Source of the DNA: Bradyrhizobium diazoefficiens
GTDB taxonomy: Bacteria > Pseudomonadota > Alphaproteobacteria > Rhizobiales > Xanthobacteraceae
NCBI RefSeq assembly: GCF_018131015.1
Contig: NZ_JAFCJJ010000021.1
Span: forward strand, 1-64,000
DNA: 64,000 nt
Reading direction: 5' to 3'
Of the stretch, positions 17,388 through 27,104 are shown in pieces. Numbering within the stretch: the stretch's first letter is position 1; every line of letters starts with the position of its first letter. A program made the position numbers and the translations under genes. The notes under the pieces are model-generated. The model was given only the letters and a program-made list of their open reading frames with translations, made no database searches and had not been told where the DNA came from.

Positions 17388-17473
17388 CGTCATTGCGAGG
17401 AGCGAAGCGACGAAGCAATCCAGACTGCCGCTGCGGAGATATTCTGGATTGCTTCGCTTCGCTCGCAATGACG
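17388..17473. repeat. Palindromic intergenic repeat (CGTCATTGCGAG type)
   Basis: 86-bp palindrome beginning CGTCATTGCGAG(G)AGCGAAGC and ending GCTTCGCTCGCAATGACG, with a CAATCCAGA/TCTGGATTG inner stem. It fills the gap between the convergent membrane protein and mutS genes. Sequences of this kind are common in Bradyrhizobium and related genomes. Confidence 0.85.
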
Positions 17474-17489
17474 ATCGCGGAAAGACCGT

Positions 17490-20228
17490 TCACTGCTTCG
17501 GCAGCTTGGCCTTCAACGCATACAGCGCATCGAGCGCCTCGCGGGGCGACATCTCGTCGGGGTGCAGCGCCTTCACCGCCTCCATCAACAGCTCGGCTTC
17601 GCTTGGCGGCGCCGCTTCCGCGGCGGCGCGCGAGGGCACGGCGAACAGCGGCAGGTCGTCGGCGAGCGCGCGCGCGGTCTGGCCGCGGTCCTGGGCCTCC
17701 AGCTTTGCCAGCACCGATTTGGCGCGCGCAATTACGGCGGGCGGCAGGCCGGCGAGCTTGGCCACCTGGATGCCGTAGGAGCGGTCGGCCGAGCCCGGCA
17801 GCACCTCGTGCAGGAACACGACGTCGCCCTGCCACTCCTTCACGCGCACGGTGGCGTTGAACATCCGCGGCAGCTTTGCCGAGAGCGCGGTCAGCTCGTG
17901 ATAGTGCGTGGCGAACAGCGTGCGGCAGCGGTTGCTCTCGTGCAGATGCTCGATCGCGGCCCAGGCGATCGAGAGGCCGTCGAAGGTCGCGGTGCCGCGG
18001 CCGATCTCGTCGAGGATCACCAGCGCGCGCTCGCCAGCCTGGTTGAGGATCGCGGCGGTCTCGACCATCTCCACCATGAAGGTGGAGCGGCCGCGGGCGA
18101 GATCGTCGGCGGCGCCGACGCGCGAGAACAGGCGGTCGATGATGCCGATCCGCGCGCGGGCGGCCGGCACGAAACTTCCGATCTGCGCCAGCAGCGCAAT
18201 CAGCGCATTCTGGCGCAGGAAGGTCGACTTGCCGGCCATGTTGGGACCGGTCAGCAGCCAGAGCTGGCCGGATTTTTGCGCAGGTGCCGGTGACAAGTCG
18301 CAGGCATTGGCGATGAACGGCTCGCCATTGCGCTTGAGCGCCTGCTCGACCACGGGATGGCGGCCGGCTTCGATCGCGAAGCCGAGCGAGCCGTCGACCT
18401 CCGGCCGCACATAGTTCTCGTCGACCGCGAGCTTGGCGAGCGAGGTCGCGACGTCGAGCAGCGCAAAGCCGTGGGCGGCGGCGCGCAGATCCTCGCTGAT
18501 GTCGAGCGCCTTGGCGCAAAGCCGCTCGAAGATTTCGAGCTCGAGGCCGAGCGCGCGGTCGCCGGCATTGGCGATCTTGGCCTCGATCTCGCCGAGCTCG
18601 GCCGTTGTGAAGCGCACCTGTCCCGCCAGCGTCTGGCGGTGGATGAAGGTCGCGTTCAGCGGCGCCGACATCAGCTTGTCGCCATGCTGCGCGGTGACCT
18701 CGACGAAATAGCCGAGCACGTTGTTGTGCCGGATCTTCAGGCCCTTGACGGAGGTGTCGTCGGCGTAGCGCGCCTGCATCGAGGCCACGACCAGGCGCGA
18801 GGCGTCACGCAGGTTGCGGGCTTCGTCCAGCGCGGGCTCGTAGCCCTGGCGGACGAAGCCGCCGTCGCGTTTGATCAGCGGCAGCTGCTCGTCGAGGGCT
18901 GCGGCAAATTCGGATGCCAGCTCGCGCGAGGGCCGCTGCAGGGCCGCCATCACGGCGGCGATCTCGTGGGGCGGTTGATCGAGCTCGGAAAGTCGCGCCA
19001 GCGCCTGGTCGGCGGCGACGATGCCGTCGCGCAGGCCGGCGAGGTCGCGCGGGCCGCCGCGGCCGACCGAGAGACGGGCGAGCGCGCGCGACATGTCGGG
19101 GGCGCCGCGCAGGATGCTGCGAATGTCCTCGCGCGTCGCCGAATCCGCGACGAAGGCGCCGACGGCATCGAGCCGCCGCGCGATTCCCACCGCGTCCGTC
19201 AACGGTGCCGCGAGCCGCTGCGCCAGCAGGCGTGAGCCGGCCGAGGTCACCGTGCAGTCGATGGCGTCGAGCAGCGAGCCGCGGCGTTCGCCCGCAAGCG
19301 TCCGCGTCAATTCGAGATTGGCGCGGGTGGCCGGATCGATCGCCATGGTGGCGCCCGAGGCTTCGCGCGCGGGCGGCGATAACGGCGGATGCTTGCCGAC
19401 CTGGGTGCGGTCCACATAGGTGACAGCGGCTGCTGCTGCCGTGGCTTCAAGGCGCGTGAGCTGCGCGAGACCATCCATGGTCGCGACCGCAAAATAGTCG
19501 CACAGGCGCTTCTCGGCGGTGGCGCCGTCGAAGACGTCGCGGGTCAACGGCGTCACCGCCGGCAGCTCGCGCAAGGTCGGCCCGAGCTCGCTGTCGTTGT
19601 AGAGCGCGTCGGTGACGATGGCCTCGTTCGGGTTGATGCGCGCGAGCGTCGCGGCGAGCTCGCCGCCCGAGCATTCCGTCACCATGAACTCGGCGGTCGA
19701 GATGTCGATCCAGGCGAGGCCGAAACGGTCGCCGCCGGCCGATGAGCGGGCGCGCGCAATCGCGAGCAGATAGTTGTTGGCGCGCGCATCGAGCAGCGTG
19801 TCCTCGGTCAGCGTGCCCGGCGTGACCAGCCGCACCACGCCGCGGCGCACGACGCTCTTGTTGCCGCGCGCTTTCGCGGCGGCCGGATCCTCGGTCTGCT
19901 CGCACACCGCGACCCGGTGGCCGGCGCTGATAAGGCGGTGCAGATAATCCTCGGAGCGCTCGACCGGCACGCCGCACATCGGGATGTCGGCGCCCTGGTG
20001 CTTGCCGCGCTTGGTCAGCACGATGCCGAGCGTCTTCGAGGCGATCTCGGCGTCCTCGAAGAACAGCTCGTAGAAATCGCCCATCCGGTAGAACAGCAGC
20101 AGGCCCTGATGCGCGGCCTTGATCTCCAGGTACTGTTCCATCATCGGCGTCACGCGTGCGATGGCTTCCGCCGGAGCTGCGGGTGCGTCGTCGGGGGGCG
20201 GTACAGGGATCGGCTGCTGCATGGTCAT
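17490..20228 (-). CDS. mutS: DNA mismatch repair protein MutS
   Basis: 912-residue mismatch recognition ATPase. The N-terminal mismatch-contact motif is GDFYELF (F-x-E intact, near residue 51). Connector, lever and clamp regions follow. The C-terminal ATPase has Walker A GPNMAGKST (near 660), Walker B VILDEIGRGT and the switch sequence ATHYHEL. C-terminal helix-turn-helix dimer domain (AKLAGLPPAVIARAKSVL...). The N-terminal extension (MTMQQPIPVPPPDDAPAAPA) is Pro-rich and longer than in enterics. Start ATG at 20228 or 20222. Lies opposite the pca genes. Confidence 0.97.
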   Translation of the reverse strand: MTMQQPIPVPPPDDAPAAPAEAIARVTPMMEQYLEIKAAHQGLLLFYRMGDFYELFFEDAEIASKTLGIVLTKRGKHQGADIPMCGVPVERSEDYLHRLISAGHRVAVCEQTEDPAAAKARGNKSVVRRGVVRLVTPGTLTEDTLLDARANNYLLAIARARSSAGGDRFGLAWIDISTAEFMVTECSGGELAATLARINPNEAIVTDALYNDSELGPTLRELPAVTPLTRDVFDGATAEKRLCDYFAVATMDGLAQLTRLEATAAAAAVTYVDRTQVGKHPPLSPPAREASGATMAIDPATRANLELTRTLAGERRGSLLDAIDCTVTSAGSRLLAQRLAAPLTDAVGIARRLDAVGAFVADSATREDIRSILRGAPDMSRALARLSVGRGGPRDLAGLRDGIVAADQALARLSELDQPPHEIAAVMAALQRPSRELASEFAAALDEQLPLIKRDGGFVRQGYEPALDEARNLRDASRLVVASMQARYADDTSVKGLKIRHNNVLGYFVEVTAQHGDKLMSAPLNATFIHRQTLAGQVRFTTAELGEIEAKIANAGDRALGLELEIFERLCAKALDISEDLRAAAHGFALLDVATSLAKLAVDENYVRPEVDGSLGFAIEAGRHPVVEQALKRNGEPFIANACDLSPAPAQKSGQLWLLTGPNMAGKSTFLRQNALIALLAQIGSFVPAARARIGIIDRLFSRVGAADDLARGRSTFMVEMVETAAILNQAGERALVILDEIGRGTATFDGLSIAWAAIEHLHESNRCRTLFATHYHELTALSAKLPRMFNATVRVKEWQGDVVFLHEVLPGSADRSYGIQVAKLAGLPPAVIARAKSVLAKLEAQDRGQTARALADDLPLFAVPSRAAAEAAPPSEAELLMEAVKALHPDEMSPREALDALYALKAKLPKQ

Positions 20229-20232
20229 GAGA

Positions 20233-20320
20233 GCGTTTTCGAGTGAAGTGGGTATCGGTTCGCGTGAAGAAAACGCGTCAAAACAAGAATCTTGGAGCGC
20301 GGTCCTGACCGCGCTCCAAG
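20233..20320. repeat. Dispersed repeat upstream of mutS: GCGTTTTC...GAAAACGC plus a 12-bp stem
   Basis: In the 306-bp mutS-pcaF divergent gap. First unit: GCGTTTTC (20233-20240) and GAAAACGC (20269-20276), flanking a GGGTATCGGTTCGCGTG core; this core is a known-looking Bradyrhizobium dispersed repeat. Second unit: perfect 12-bp inverted repeat CTTGGAGCGCGG (20291-20302) with its complement at 20309-20320 and a 6-nt loop. The rest of the gap has only the promoter listed next. Confidence 0.6.
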
Positions 20321-20452
20321 GCGGCGCAACCTACAAAATTTCGCCTCCTGCTCCTATCGCTTTGGCCGGGGCGGGGAGGTTTTCCACGTTGTCCGCACCG
20401 CGCCATGCGCTACGGGCGTCCGCACCCCCCGGAACAAGCGCGCATCCGTCAA

Positions 20453-20481
20453 TTGACCTGCCGCGGGAGCCCTCCTAAAAC
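20453..20481 (+). promoter_or_regulatory. Candidate sigma70-type promoter of pcaF
   Basis: TTGACC (20453-20458), a 17-bp spacer, then TAAAAC (20476-20481). It lies about 54 bp before the pcaF start codon, which is preceded by AGGGAGAA. No clear PcaQ- or PcaR-type operator palindrome is recognised near it. Confidence 0.5.
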
Positions 20482-20534
20482 TCCGCCGTCATTGAAGAAT
20501 TTTGGCCGAACCGCGGCATTCAGGGAGAACGACC

Positions 20535-21743
<1,209 letters not shown>

Positions 21744-21756
21744 TCTCTCTCCTCCC

Positions 21757-21894
21757 CCTCTCCCCGCTTGCGGGGAGAGGGTTGGGGTGAGGGGGAGTCT
21801 CCACGAGGACGGTGACAGTTGGATTCGCGGAGAGTCCCCCTCATCCGGAATTTGCTGTCGCAAATTCCGGCCTCTCCCCGCACGCGGGGAGAGG
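21757..21894. repeat. Triple-hairpin intergenic repeat between pcaF and the dioxygenase gene
   Basis: Three perfect hairpins in 138 bp: CCTCTCCCCG/CGGGGAGAGG (21757-21780), CCGGAATTTGC/GCAAATTCCGG (21845-21870) and CCTCTCCCCG/CGGGGAGAGG again (21871-21894). Complementary GGGGGAGTC and GAGTCCCCC stretches lie between. Typical of a mobile palindromic repeat; it may also modulate expression of the downstream genes. Confidence 0.8.
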
Positions 21895-21954
21895 CGAAAA
21901 GCCCGGAGTCGCTCGCTTCTCTCGCGTCCCGGAATGATACGGAGAGATAGTCCC

Positions 21955-22848
21955 ATGATCATCGCGCGCGAGCAGGACGTCACGGAAGCGGCGCTGGCCG
22001 TGATGGAGCGGACCTCCGATCCGCGGATGCGCCAGATCATGATCTCGCTGGTGAAGCACCTGCACGGCTTCGTCCGCGACGTTCGCCTGACCGAGAAGGA
22101 ATTCCGCGACGCCACCGCCGTCATCGCCGAACTCGGCAAGCTGACCACCGACACGCATAACGAAGTCGTGCTGATGGCGGGCTCGCTCGGCGTCTCCCCG
22201 CTGGTGTGCCTGCTCAACAACGGCGACCAGGGCAATACGGAAACCGATCAATCGCTGCTCGGGCCGTTCTGGCGGCTGAACTCGCCGCGGGTGAAGAACG
22301 GCGGGTCGATCGTCCGCTCGAACACCCCGGGCGCGCCGCTGTTCGTGAGCGGCCGCGTGGTCGACCGCGATGGCCGCCCCGTCGCCGGCGCGGAGGTCGA
22401 CGTCTGGCACGCCTCGCCGGTCGGTCTCTACGAGAACCAGGACCCCGAGCAGGCGGACATGAACCTGCGCGGCAAGTTCCTGACCGACGAGGATGGCCGC
22501 TTCTCGTTCCGTTCGGTGATGATGGTCGGCTACCCGATTCCGACCAACGGCGTGGTCGGTCGATTGCTGGAGATGCAGAGCCGCCATCCCTATCGTCCCG
22601 CGCACCTGCACGCCCTGATCTTCAAGCCGGGCTTCAAGGTGCTGATCTCGCAGGTCTACGATCCCAACGATCCCCATATCGACAGCGACGTGCAGTTCGG
22701 CGTGACACAAGCGCTGATCGGCAAGTTCCTGCGCCACGACCAGCCGCATCCAGCCGCGACCGACGTTTCGGCGCCCTGGTATTCGCTCGATCATACCTAC
22801 AGGCTGGAAGCCGGCGAGGCCGTGCTGCCGCGTCCGCCGATCAAATAG
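21955..22848 (+). CDS. Intradiol ring-cleavage dioxygenase (hydroxyquinol / catechol 1,2-dioxygenase type)
   Basis: 297-residue non-haem Fe(III) dioxygenase that cleaves catechol-like rings between the hydroxyls. The N-terminal helical Dioxygenase_N domain (residues about 20-90, MRQIMISLVKHLHGFVRDV) is a feature of catechol and hydroxyquinol dioxygenases, not of PcaHG. Iron ligands: Tyr in GLYENQ, Tyr in VGYPIPTNG, and both His of RPAHLHALIF. Hydroxyquinol 1,2-dioxygenase is the better fit from SLLGPFWR and the overall pattern, but catechol or chlorocatechol cannot be excluded. No maleylacetate reductase gene is next to it. ATG 21955 after GGAGAGAT. Confidence 0.8.
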   Translation: MIIAREQDVTEAALAVMERTSDPRMRQIMISLVKHLHGFVRDVRLTEKEFRDATAVIAELGKLTTDTHNEVVLMAGSLGVSPLVCLLNNGDQGNTETDQSLLGPFWRLNSPRVKNGGSIVRSNTPGAPLFVSGRVVDRDGRPVAGAEVDVWHASPVGLYENQDPEQADMNLRGKFLTDEDGRFSFRSVMMVGYPIPTNGVVGRLLEMQSRHPYRPAHLHALIFKPGFKVLISQVYDPNDPHIDSDVQFGVTQALIGKFLRHDQPHPAATDVSAPWYSLDHTYRLEAGEAVLPRPPIK

Positions 22849-22970
22849 GCTTGGGGGAAATGCCGGGTGCGGGAGCACGCTAATCCCACTTCCCTAGATT
22901 AGTTATATTCTATAATGATCGGCGGAAAGCGGAGACCGGCCAGAGGTTACGGCCGGGGAAGGAGCCCGGC

Positions 22971-23672
22971 ATGACGTTCATCTATCCAACTGACAGCAAC
23001 AAGGCGCATCCGCTGCCGCTGTCACCCGAGTACAAGAGCTCGATCAAGCGTGCGCCGAACAAGCCCTTGATCCCGATGCGCCACACGCTCTCGGAACTCA
23101 CCGGCCCGGTCTACGGCCACGAGACCGTGCGCGAGGGCGACAACGACCTCACCACCCAGCACACCGGCGAACCGCTCGGCGAGCGCATCATCGTGCACGG
23201 CCATGTCCGCGACGAGGACGGCCGCGGCGTGCCGAACTCGCTGGTCGAGATCTGGCAGGCCAATTCCTGCGGTCGCTACGTCCATGTCCGCGACCAGCAT
23301 CCCGCGCCGCTCGATCCGAATTTCACCGGCGCCGGCCGCGCTGTGAGCGACGCCTCCGGCTACTACCGCTTCGTCACCATCAAGCCCGGCGCGTACCCCT
23401 GGGGCAATCATCACAATGCCTGGCGCCCGGCACACATCCATCTGTCGGTGTTCGGCCATTCCTTCGTCACGCGCCTGGTGACCCAGATGTATTTCCCCGG
23501 CGATCCCTTGTTCCCGTTCGACCCGATCTTCAATTCGGTGCCGGACGAGAAGGCGCGGATGCGCATGGTCTCGTCGTTCGACCTGGAGAACACCAAGCCT
23601 GAATGGGCGCTGTGCTATCGCTTCGACATCGTGCTGCGCGGCAAGAACGCCACCCCCATGGAGAACCATTAA
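22971..23672 (+). CDS. pcaH: Protocatechuate 3,4-dioxygenase beta subunit
   Basis: 233-residue iron-bearing subunit, which opens protocatechuate to 3-carboxy-cis,cis-muconate. Iron ligands: Tyr in CGRYVH, Tyr in GAYPWGNHHNAWRPAHIH and both His of AHIH. The N-terminal PCDO_beta_N segment (IPMRHTLSELTGPVYG) is present. GGAAGGAG precedes the ATG. The 122-bp gap upstream is AT-rich around 22895-22920 and includes TATAAT near 22912, a possible -10 of an internal promoter. The stop is followed at once by the GTG of pcaG. Confidence 0.95.
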   Translation: MTFIYPTDSNKAHPLPLSPEYKSSIKRAPNKPLIPMRHTLSELTGPVYGHETVREGDNDLTTQHTGEPLGERIIVHGHVRDEDGRGVPNSLVEIWQANSCGRYVHVRDQHPAPLDPNFTGAGRAVSDASGYYRFVTIKPGAYPWGNHHNAWRPAHIHLSVFGHSFVTRLVTQMYFPGDPLFPFDPIFNSVPDEKARMRMVSSFDLENTKPEWALCYRFDIVLRGKNATPMENH

Positions 23673-24263
23673 GTGCAGGATAATGGGATCACGCCATCGC
23701 AGACCGTCGGCCCGTTCTTCAAATACGGCCTGACGCCTTCAGGCGAATACGCCTGGAACGACGCCTTCACCAACTCGACGCTGACGCCTGATGTCACCGG
23801 CGACCGCATCCGGATCGAGGGACGCGTCCTCGACGGTGACGGCGTCGTCGTGCCCGACGCCATGCTGGAGATCTGGCAGGCGGATGCACAGGGCCGCTTC
23901 GCCGACCCGCAGGACAAGCGCGCGCTGCCGAATGCGAGCTTCCGCGGTTTTGCCCGCTGCGGCACCGACAAGGACGGCAACTATTCCTTCGACACCGTCA
24001 AGCCGGGCGCGGTGCCCGACCCCGACGGCAATCCGCAGGCGCCGCATATCGTGCTCGCGGTGTTCGGCCGCGGCATGCTGCGGCATCTCTACACCCGCAT
24101 CTATTTCAGCGACGAAGCCGGCAATTCCGCCGATCCCGTGCTGGGCCTGGTGCCGGCCGACCGCCGCGCCACGCTGATCGCCGTGCGCGAGGCGGGCAAG
24201 CCGGTCTACCGGCTCGACCTGCGCCTGCAGGGCGGCGACGAGACGGTGTTCTTCGACGTCTGA
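23673..24263 (+). CDS. pcaG: Protocatechuate 3,4-dioxygenase alpha subunit
   Basis: 196-residue structural subunit partner of PcaH; the alpha subunit has lost the iron ligands in this family (here APHIVLAVFGRGML replaces AHIH). The GTG start at 23673 touches the pcaH TAA with no gap (TAAGTG), so translation is coupled. Opening TPSQTVGPFFKYGL and WQADAQGRFADP are typical. A GGGCGCC-GCT-GGCGCCC hairpin (24280-24296) follows the stop. pcaC, pcaB and pcaD are not in the window. Confidence 0.95.
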   Translation: MQDNGITPSQTVGPFFKYGLTPSGEYAWNDAFTNSTLTPDVTGDRIRIEGRVLDGDGVVVPDAMLEIWQADAQGRFADPQDKRALPNASFRGFARCGTDKDGNYSFDTVKPGAVPDPDGNPQAPHIVLAVFGRGMLRHLYTRIYFSDEAGNSADPVLGLVPADRRATLIAVREAGKPVYRLDLRLQGGDETVFFDV

Positions 24264-24345
24264 GGTTGTGAACTCGGCCGGGCGCCGCTGGCGCCCGCCC
24301 GCGCGAATCGGGCAGAATGCGCGCGGCACCCGGGGCGCGCGCGTC

Positions 24346-25407
24346 ATGACATCTCCACACCTGCCGGCGGTCGTCGAGCCTGCGACGCTCACGGCTGCGT
24401 TGCGCAAGGCCGGCGTGCTCGACGCCGGCGCGGTGCGCGAGGTGAAGGTGCTGCACGAGCGCGACACCGTCCTGTCGCACATCACCCGGCTCGGCCTGCG
24501 CTATGTCGGGCAATCCGACGGCGCGCCGCAGTCGCTGATCCTCAAGGCGCCGCACGCCGCTTACGCGAAGACGCTGGCCCATGGCGGCCGGCGCGAGGTC
24601 GCCCTCTACACCCGGCTTGCGCCGCAAATGCCGCCGGGGCTGGTGCCGCAATGCTTCGATGGGCATTTCGACGAGGAAGGCCCGACCTGGCACCTGCTGC
24701 TCGAGGACCTCACCGACAGCCACGAGATCGCGGCCCAGCCGCCGCTGCCGCCCTCGCGCGAGCAGATGATCGCGATCGTCACGACGCTCGCCCGCTGGCA
24801 CGCGGCATGGTGGGATCATGCTGGCCTCGGTGATACCGTCGGAACCTGGGCGAGCGAAGAGGACAGCGCGCGGCACATGGAGGCCTTCGCCGGCCATTAC
24901 GACCGCTTTGCCGACCTGCTCGGTGATCGCCTCAGCGAGGAGCGGCGCATCCTCTACCGCCGACTGATCGAGCAGTCGGCCAGGCTGTCGCAGCGCTATC
25001 ATTCACGCCGTCATCTCAGCATCATCCATGGCGACGCCCACGCCTGGAATTTCCTGCTGCCGCGCGCCGGCGTCGCCGATGCCGCGCGCATGTTCGATTT
25101 CGACCTGTGGGACATCAATGTGCCGGCCACAGACCTCGCCTACATGATGGCGATGCAATGGTACCCGGAACGCCGGCAGGCGCTCGAACGCCCGTTGCTC
25201 AACCTCTACCATCAGACGCTCACCGCGCACGGTGTGACCGGCTACACGCGCGGTGCGCTCGACCAGGACTATCGCTGGTCGGTGCTCTGGCACATCACCC
25301 GGCCGGTGTGGCAGTGGAGCATCAACATCCCGCCGGTGATCTGGTGGAATAATCTGGAGCGGGTGATGATGGCGGTCGAGGATTTGGGGTGCGAGGAGTT
25401 GTTGTAG
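24346..25407 (+). CDS. Phosphotransferase-family protein (APH/choline-kinase fold, DUF1679-like)
   Basis: 353-residue kinase-fold protein. The catalytic loop IIHGDAHAWNFLL (near residue 226) carries the Asp base and metal-binding Asn, and the second metal Asp lies in FDFDLWDIN. The nucleotide-binding Lys in SLILKAPH is present. Related to aminoglycoside phosphotransferase-like and ecdysteroid-kinase-like proteins; the substrate is unknown and antibiotic resistance should not be assumed. ATG 24346 is preferred to GTG 24268; the extra N-terminus is Arg-rich and overlaps the pcaG terminal hairpin. Reads in the same direction as pcaG. Confidence 0.8.
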   Translation: MTSPHLPAVVEPATLTAALRKAGVLDAGAVREVKVLHERDTVLSHITRLGLRYVGQSDGAPQSLILKAPHAAYAKTLAHGGRREVALYTRLAPQMPPGLVPQCFDGHFDEEGPTWHLLLEDLTDSHEIAAQPPLPPSREQMIAIVTTLARWHAAWWDHAGLGDTVGTWASEEDSARHMEAFAGHYDRFADLLGDRLSEERRILYRRLIEQSARLSQRYHSRRHLSIIHGDAHAWNFLLPRAGVADAARMFDFDLWDINVPATDLAYMMAMQWYPERRQALERPLLNLYHQTLTAHGVTGYTRGALDQDYRWSVLWHITRPVWQWSINIPPVIWWNNLERVMMAVEDLGCEELL

Positions 25408-25426
25408 GGCTCGCGCTGCTTACTCG

Positions 25427-25532
25427 GTGTCGTCGCCCGGCTTGACCGGGCGACCCAGTATTCCGAGACGTTCGTGGGATGCGGAGAAGCCGCGGCGTAC
25501 TGGATGCCCCGGTCAAGCCGGGGCATGACACC
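25427..25532. repeat. Palindromic intergenic repeat (CCAGTA/TACTGG type)
   Basis: 106-bp palindrome with GTGTCGTCGCCCGGcttgaCCGGGCGACCCAGTA on the left and TACTGGATGCCCCGGtcaagCCGGGGCATGACACC on the right. The same architecture as 3431-3530. It occupies the convergent gap between the phosphotransferase-like gene and emrB. Confidence 0.82.
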
Positions 25533-25543
25533 TGTGGCTACCC

Positions 25544-27100
25544 CTACTCCATCACCGCGTGTTCCGGCCCGGCCGCCTGCTTGCGCAGCATGGCCTTGGT
25601 CGAGCCGATCATCAGCGCGAGCGGGATGGTGCAGAGGATGAAGACCATAACCAGCATGTAGTCGTGCGCAAAGGCGATGATCTGCGCCTGCACGCCGACG
25701 AGCCGGTCGGCCATGGCCCGGCCGGCGTCGGTGGAGAGGTCGAGAATGCCGCGCACGCTCGGCATCTGCAGCGCGTGGTTGAACGGGTTGATGTGTTCGG
25801 ACAGGATCGCGTAGGTCTTTCGCGTGCCCTGCGTCAGCTCGGCGATCACGATCGAGATGCCGACCGAGCTCGCGACGTTGCGGAGCAGCGTCAGCATCGA
25901 GGTGCCGTCGGTGCGCAAATGGTTCGGCAGGGTCAGGAACGACACGGTCGAGAGCGGCACGAAGACGAGGCCGAAGCCAAATCCCTGGATCACGCTGACG
26001 GTGACGATCTCCGGCACCTGGGTCTGGTCGGTCCAGCCCGTCATCTGGAACAGCGAGGCCGCCGTCAGCGTCAGGCCGGAAATGATCAGCGTGCGCGCCT
26101 CGATGAAGCGCATCATGCGGCCGACCAGCATCATCGCGAAGAAGGTGCCGAAGCCGCGGCTGGCGAGCAGGCCGCCGGCGGTGATGATGGGGTAGCCGAT
26201 GACGTTCTGCAAATAGGGCGAGGCCAGCGCCATGGTCGAATACAGCACCAGCCCCATCACCGTCATGAAGATGCAGCCGGTGAGGAAGTTGCGGTCCTTG
26301 AACAGCGCGAACTGGATGAACGGCCGCGAGGTCGTGAACGAGTGGACGAAGAAGTAATAGAAGGCAACGCCCGAGACGATGAACTCGGTCACGATCTCGA
26401 CCGATTCGAACCAGTCGAGCTGCTCGCCGCGGTCGAGCGCGAGCTGGAGCGCGCCGATCCCGATCGCCAGCGCGCCGAAGCCAAACCAGTCGAATTTGAG
26501 GCTGTGGTTCTTGTCGGTCTCGTCCATGAAGATGGCGAGCCCGAGCACGGTGACCACGCCGAACGGCAGGTTGACGAAGAACACCCAGTGCCAGGAATAG
26601 GTCTCGGTCAGCCAGGCGCCGAGCGAGGGCCCCATGATCGGGCCCATCATCACGCCCATGCCCCAGATCGACATCGCCTTGGCGCGTTCGGCAAGCGTGT
26701 AATAGTCCAGCATCACCGCCTGTGACAGCGGCACCAGCGCCGCGCCGAACACGCCTTGCAGCAGGCGGAACAGCACCATCTGGTTGATGTCCTGCGCGAG
26801 GCCGCACAGCACCGAGGCGATGGTGAAGCCGGCCGAGCAGATGATGAAGATGCGCTTGCGGCCGAAGCGGTTGGCGATCCAGCCCACTGGCGCGGTCATG
26901 ATCGCGGCGGCGACGATGTAGGAGGTCAGCACCCAGTTGATCTGGTCCTGCGAGGCCGACAGCGTGCCCTGCATGTAGGGCAGGGCCACGTTGGCGATCG
27001 TGGTGTCCAGGGCCTGCATGATGGTCGCGGTCATGGCGCAGATCGTCACCATGTTCCGGCGCAGGCCGGGGACCATCAGGCTGGCATTGGGGCCGGACAT
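25544..27100 (-). CDS. emrB: EmrB/QacA-type multidrug efflux MFS transporter (DHA2 family)
   Basis: 518-residue inner-membrane H+ antiporter with about 14 transmembrane helices. Signature motifs: LDTTIANVALPYMQGTL (motif D1) near residue 30, GWIANRFGRKRIFI (motif A) and PLSQAVMLDYYT. The partner is the membrane-fusion protein just upstream; together with a TolC-type outer-membrane channel encoded elsewhere they should export hydrophobic toxins. ATG 27100 lies 4 bp past the emrA stop, consistent with tight coupling. Third gene of the marR-emrA-emrB operon. Confidence 0.92.
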   Translation of the reverse strand: MSGPNASLMVPGLRRNMVTICAMTATIMQALDTTIANVALPYMQGTLSASQDQINWVLTSYIVAAAIMTAPVGWIANRFGRKRIFIICSAGFTIASVLCGLAQDINQMVLFRLLQGVFGAALVPLSQAVMLDYYTLAERAKAMSIWGMGVMMGPIMGPSLGAWLTETYSWHWVFFVNLPFGVVTVLGLAIFMDETDKNHSLKFDWFGFGALAIGIGALQLALDRGEQLDWFESVEIVTEFIVSGVAFYYFFVHSFTTSRPFIQFALFKDRNFLTGCIFMTVMGLVLYSTMALASPYLQNVIGYPIITAGGLLASRGFGTFFAMMLVGRMMRFIEARTLIISGLTLTAASLFQMTGWTDQTQVPEIVTVSVIQGFGFGLVFVPLSTVSFLTLPNHLRTDGTSMLTLLRNVASSVGISIVIAELTQGTRKTYAILSEHINPFNHALQMPSVRGILDLSTDAGRAMADRLVGVQAQIIAFAHDYMLVMVFILCTIPLALMIGSTKAMLRKQAAGPEHAVME

Positions 27101-27104
27101 CGGA

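Noticed and set aside
24346..25407. Aminoglycoside resistance gene
   Set aside because: Only the kinase fold is shown; the binding pocket is not conserved with known resistance enzymes and the family includes many non-resistance kinases.
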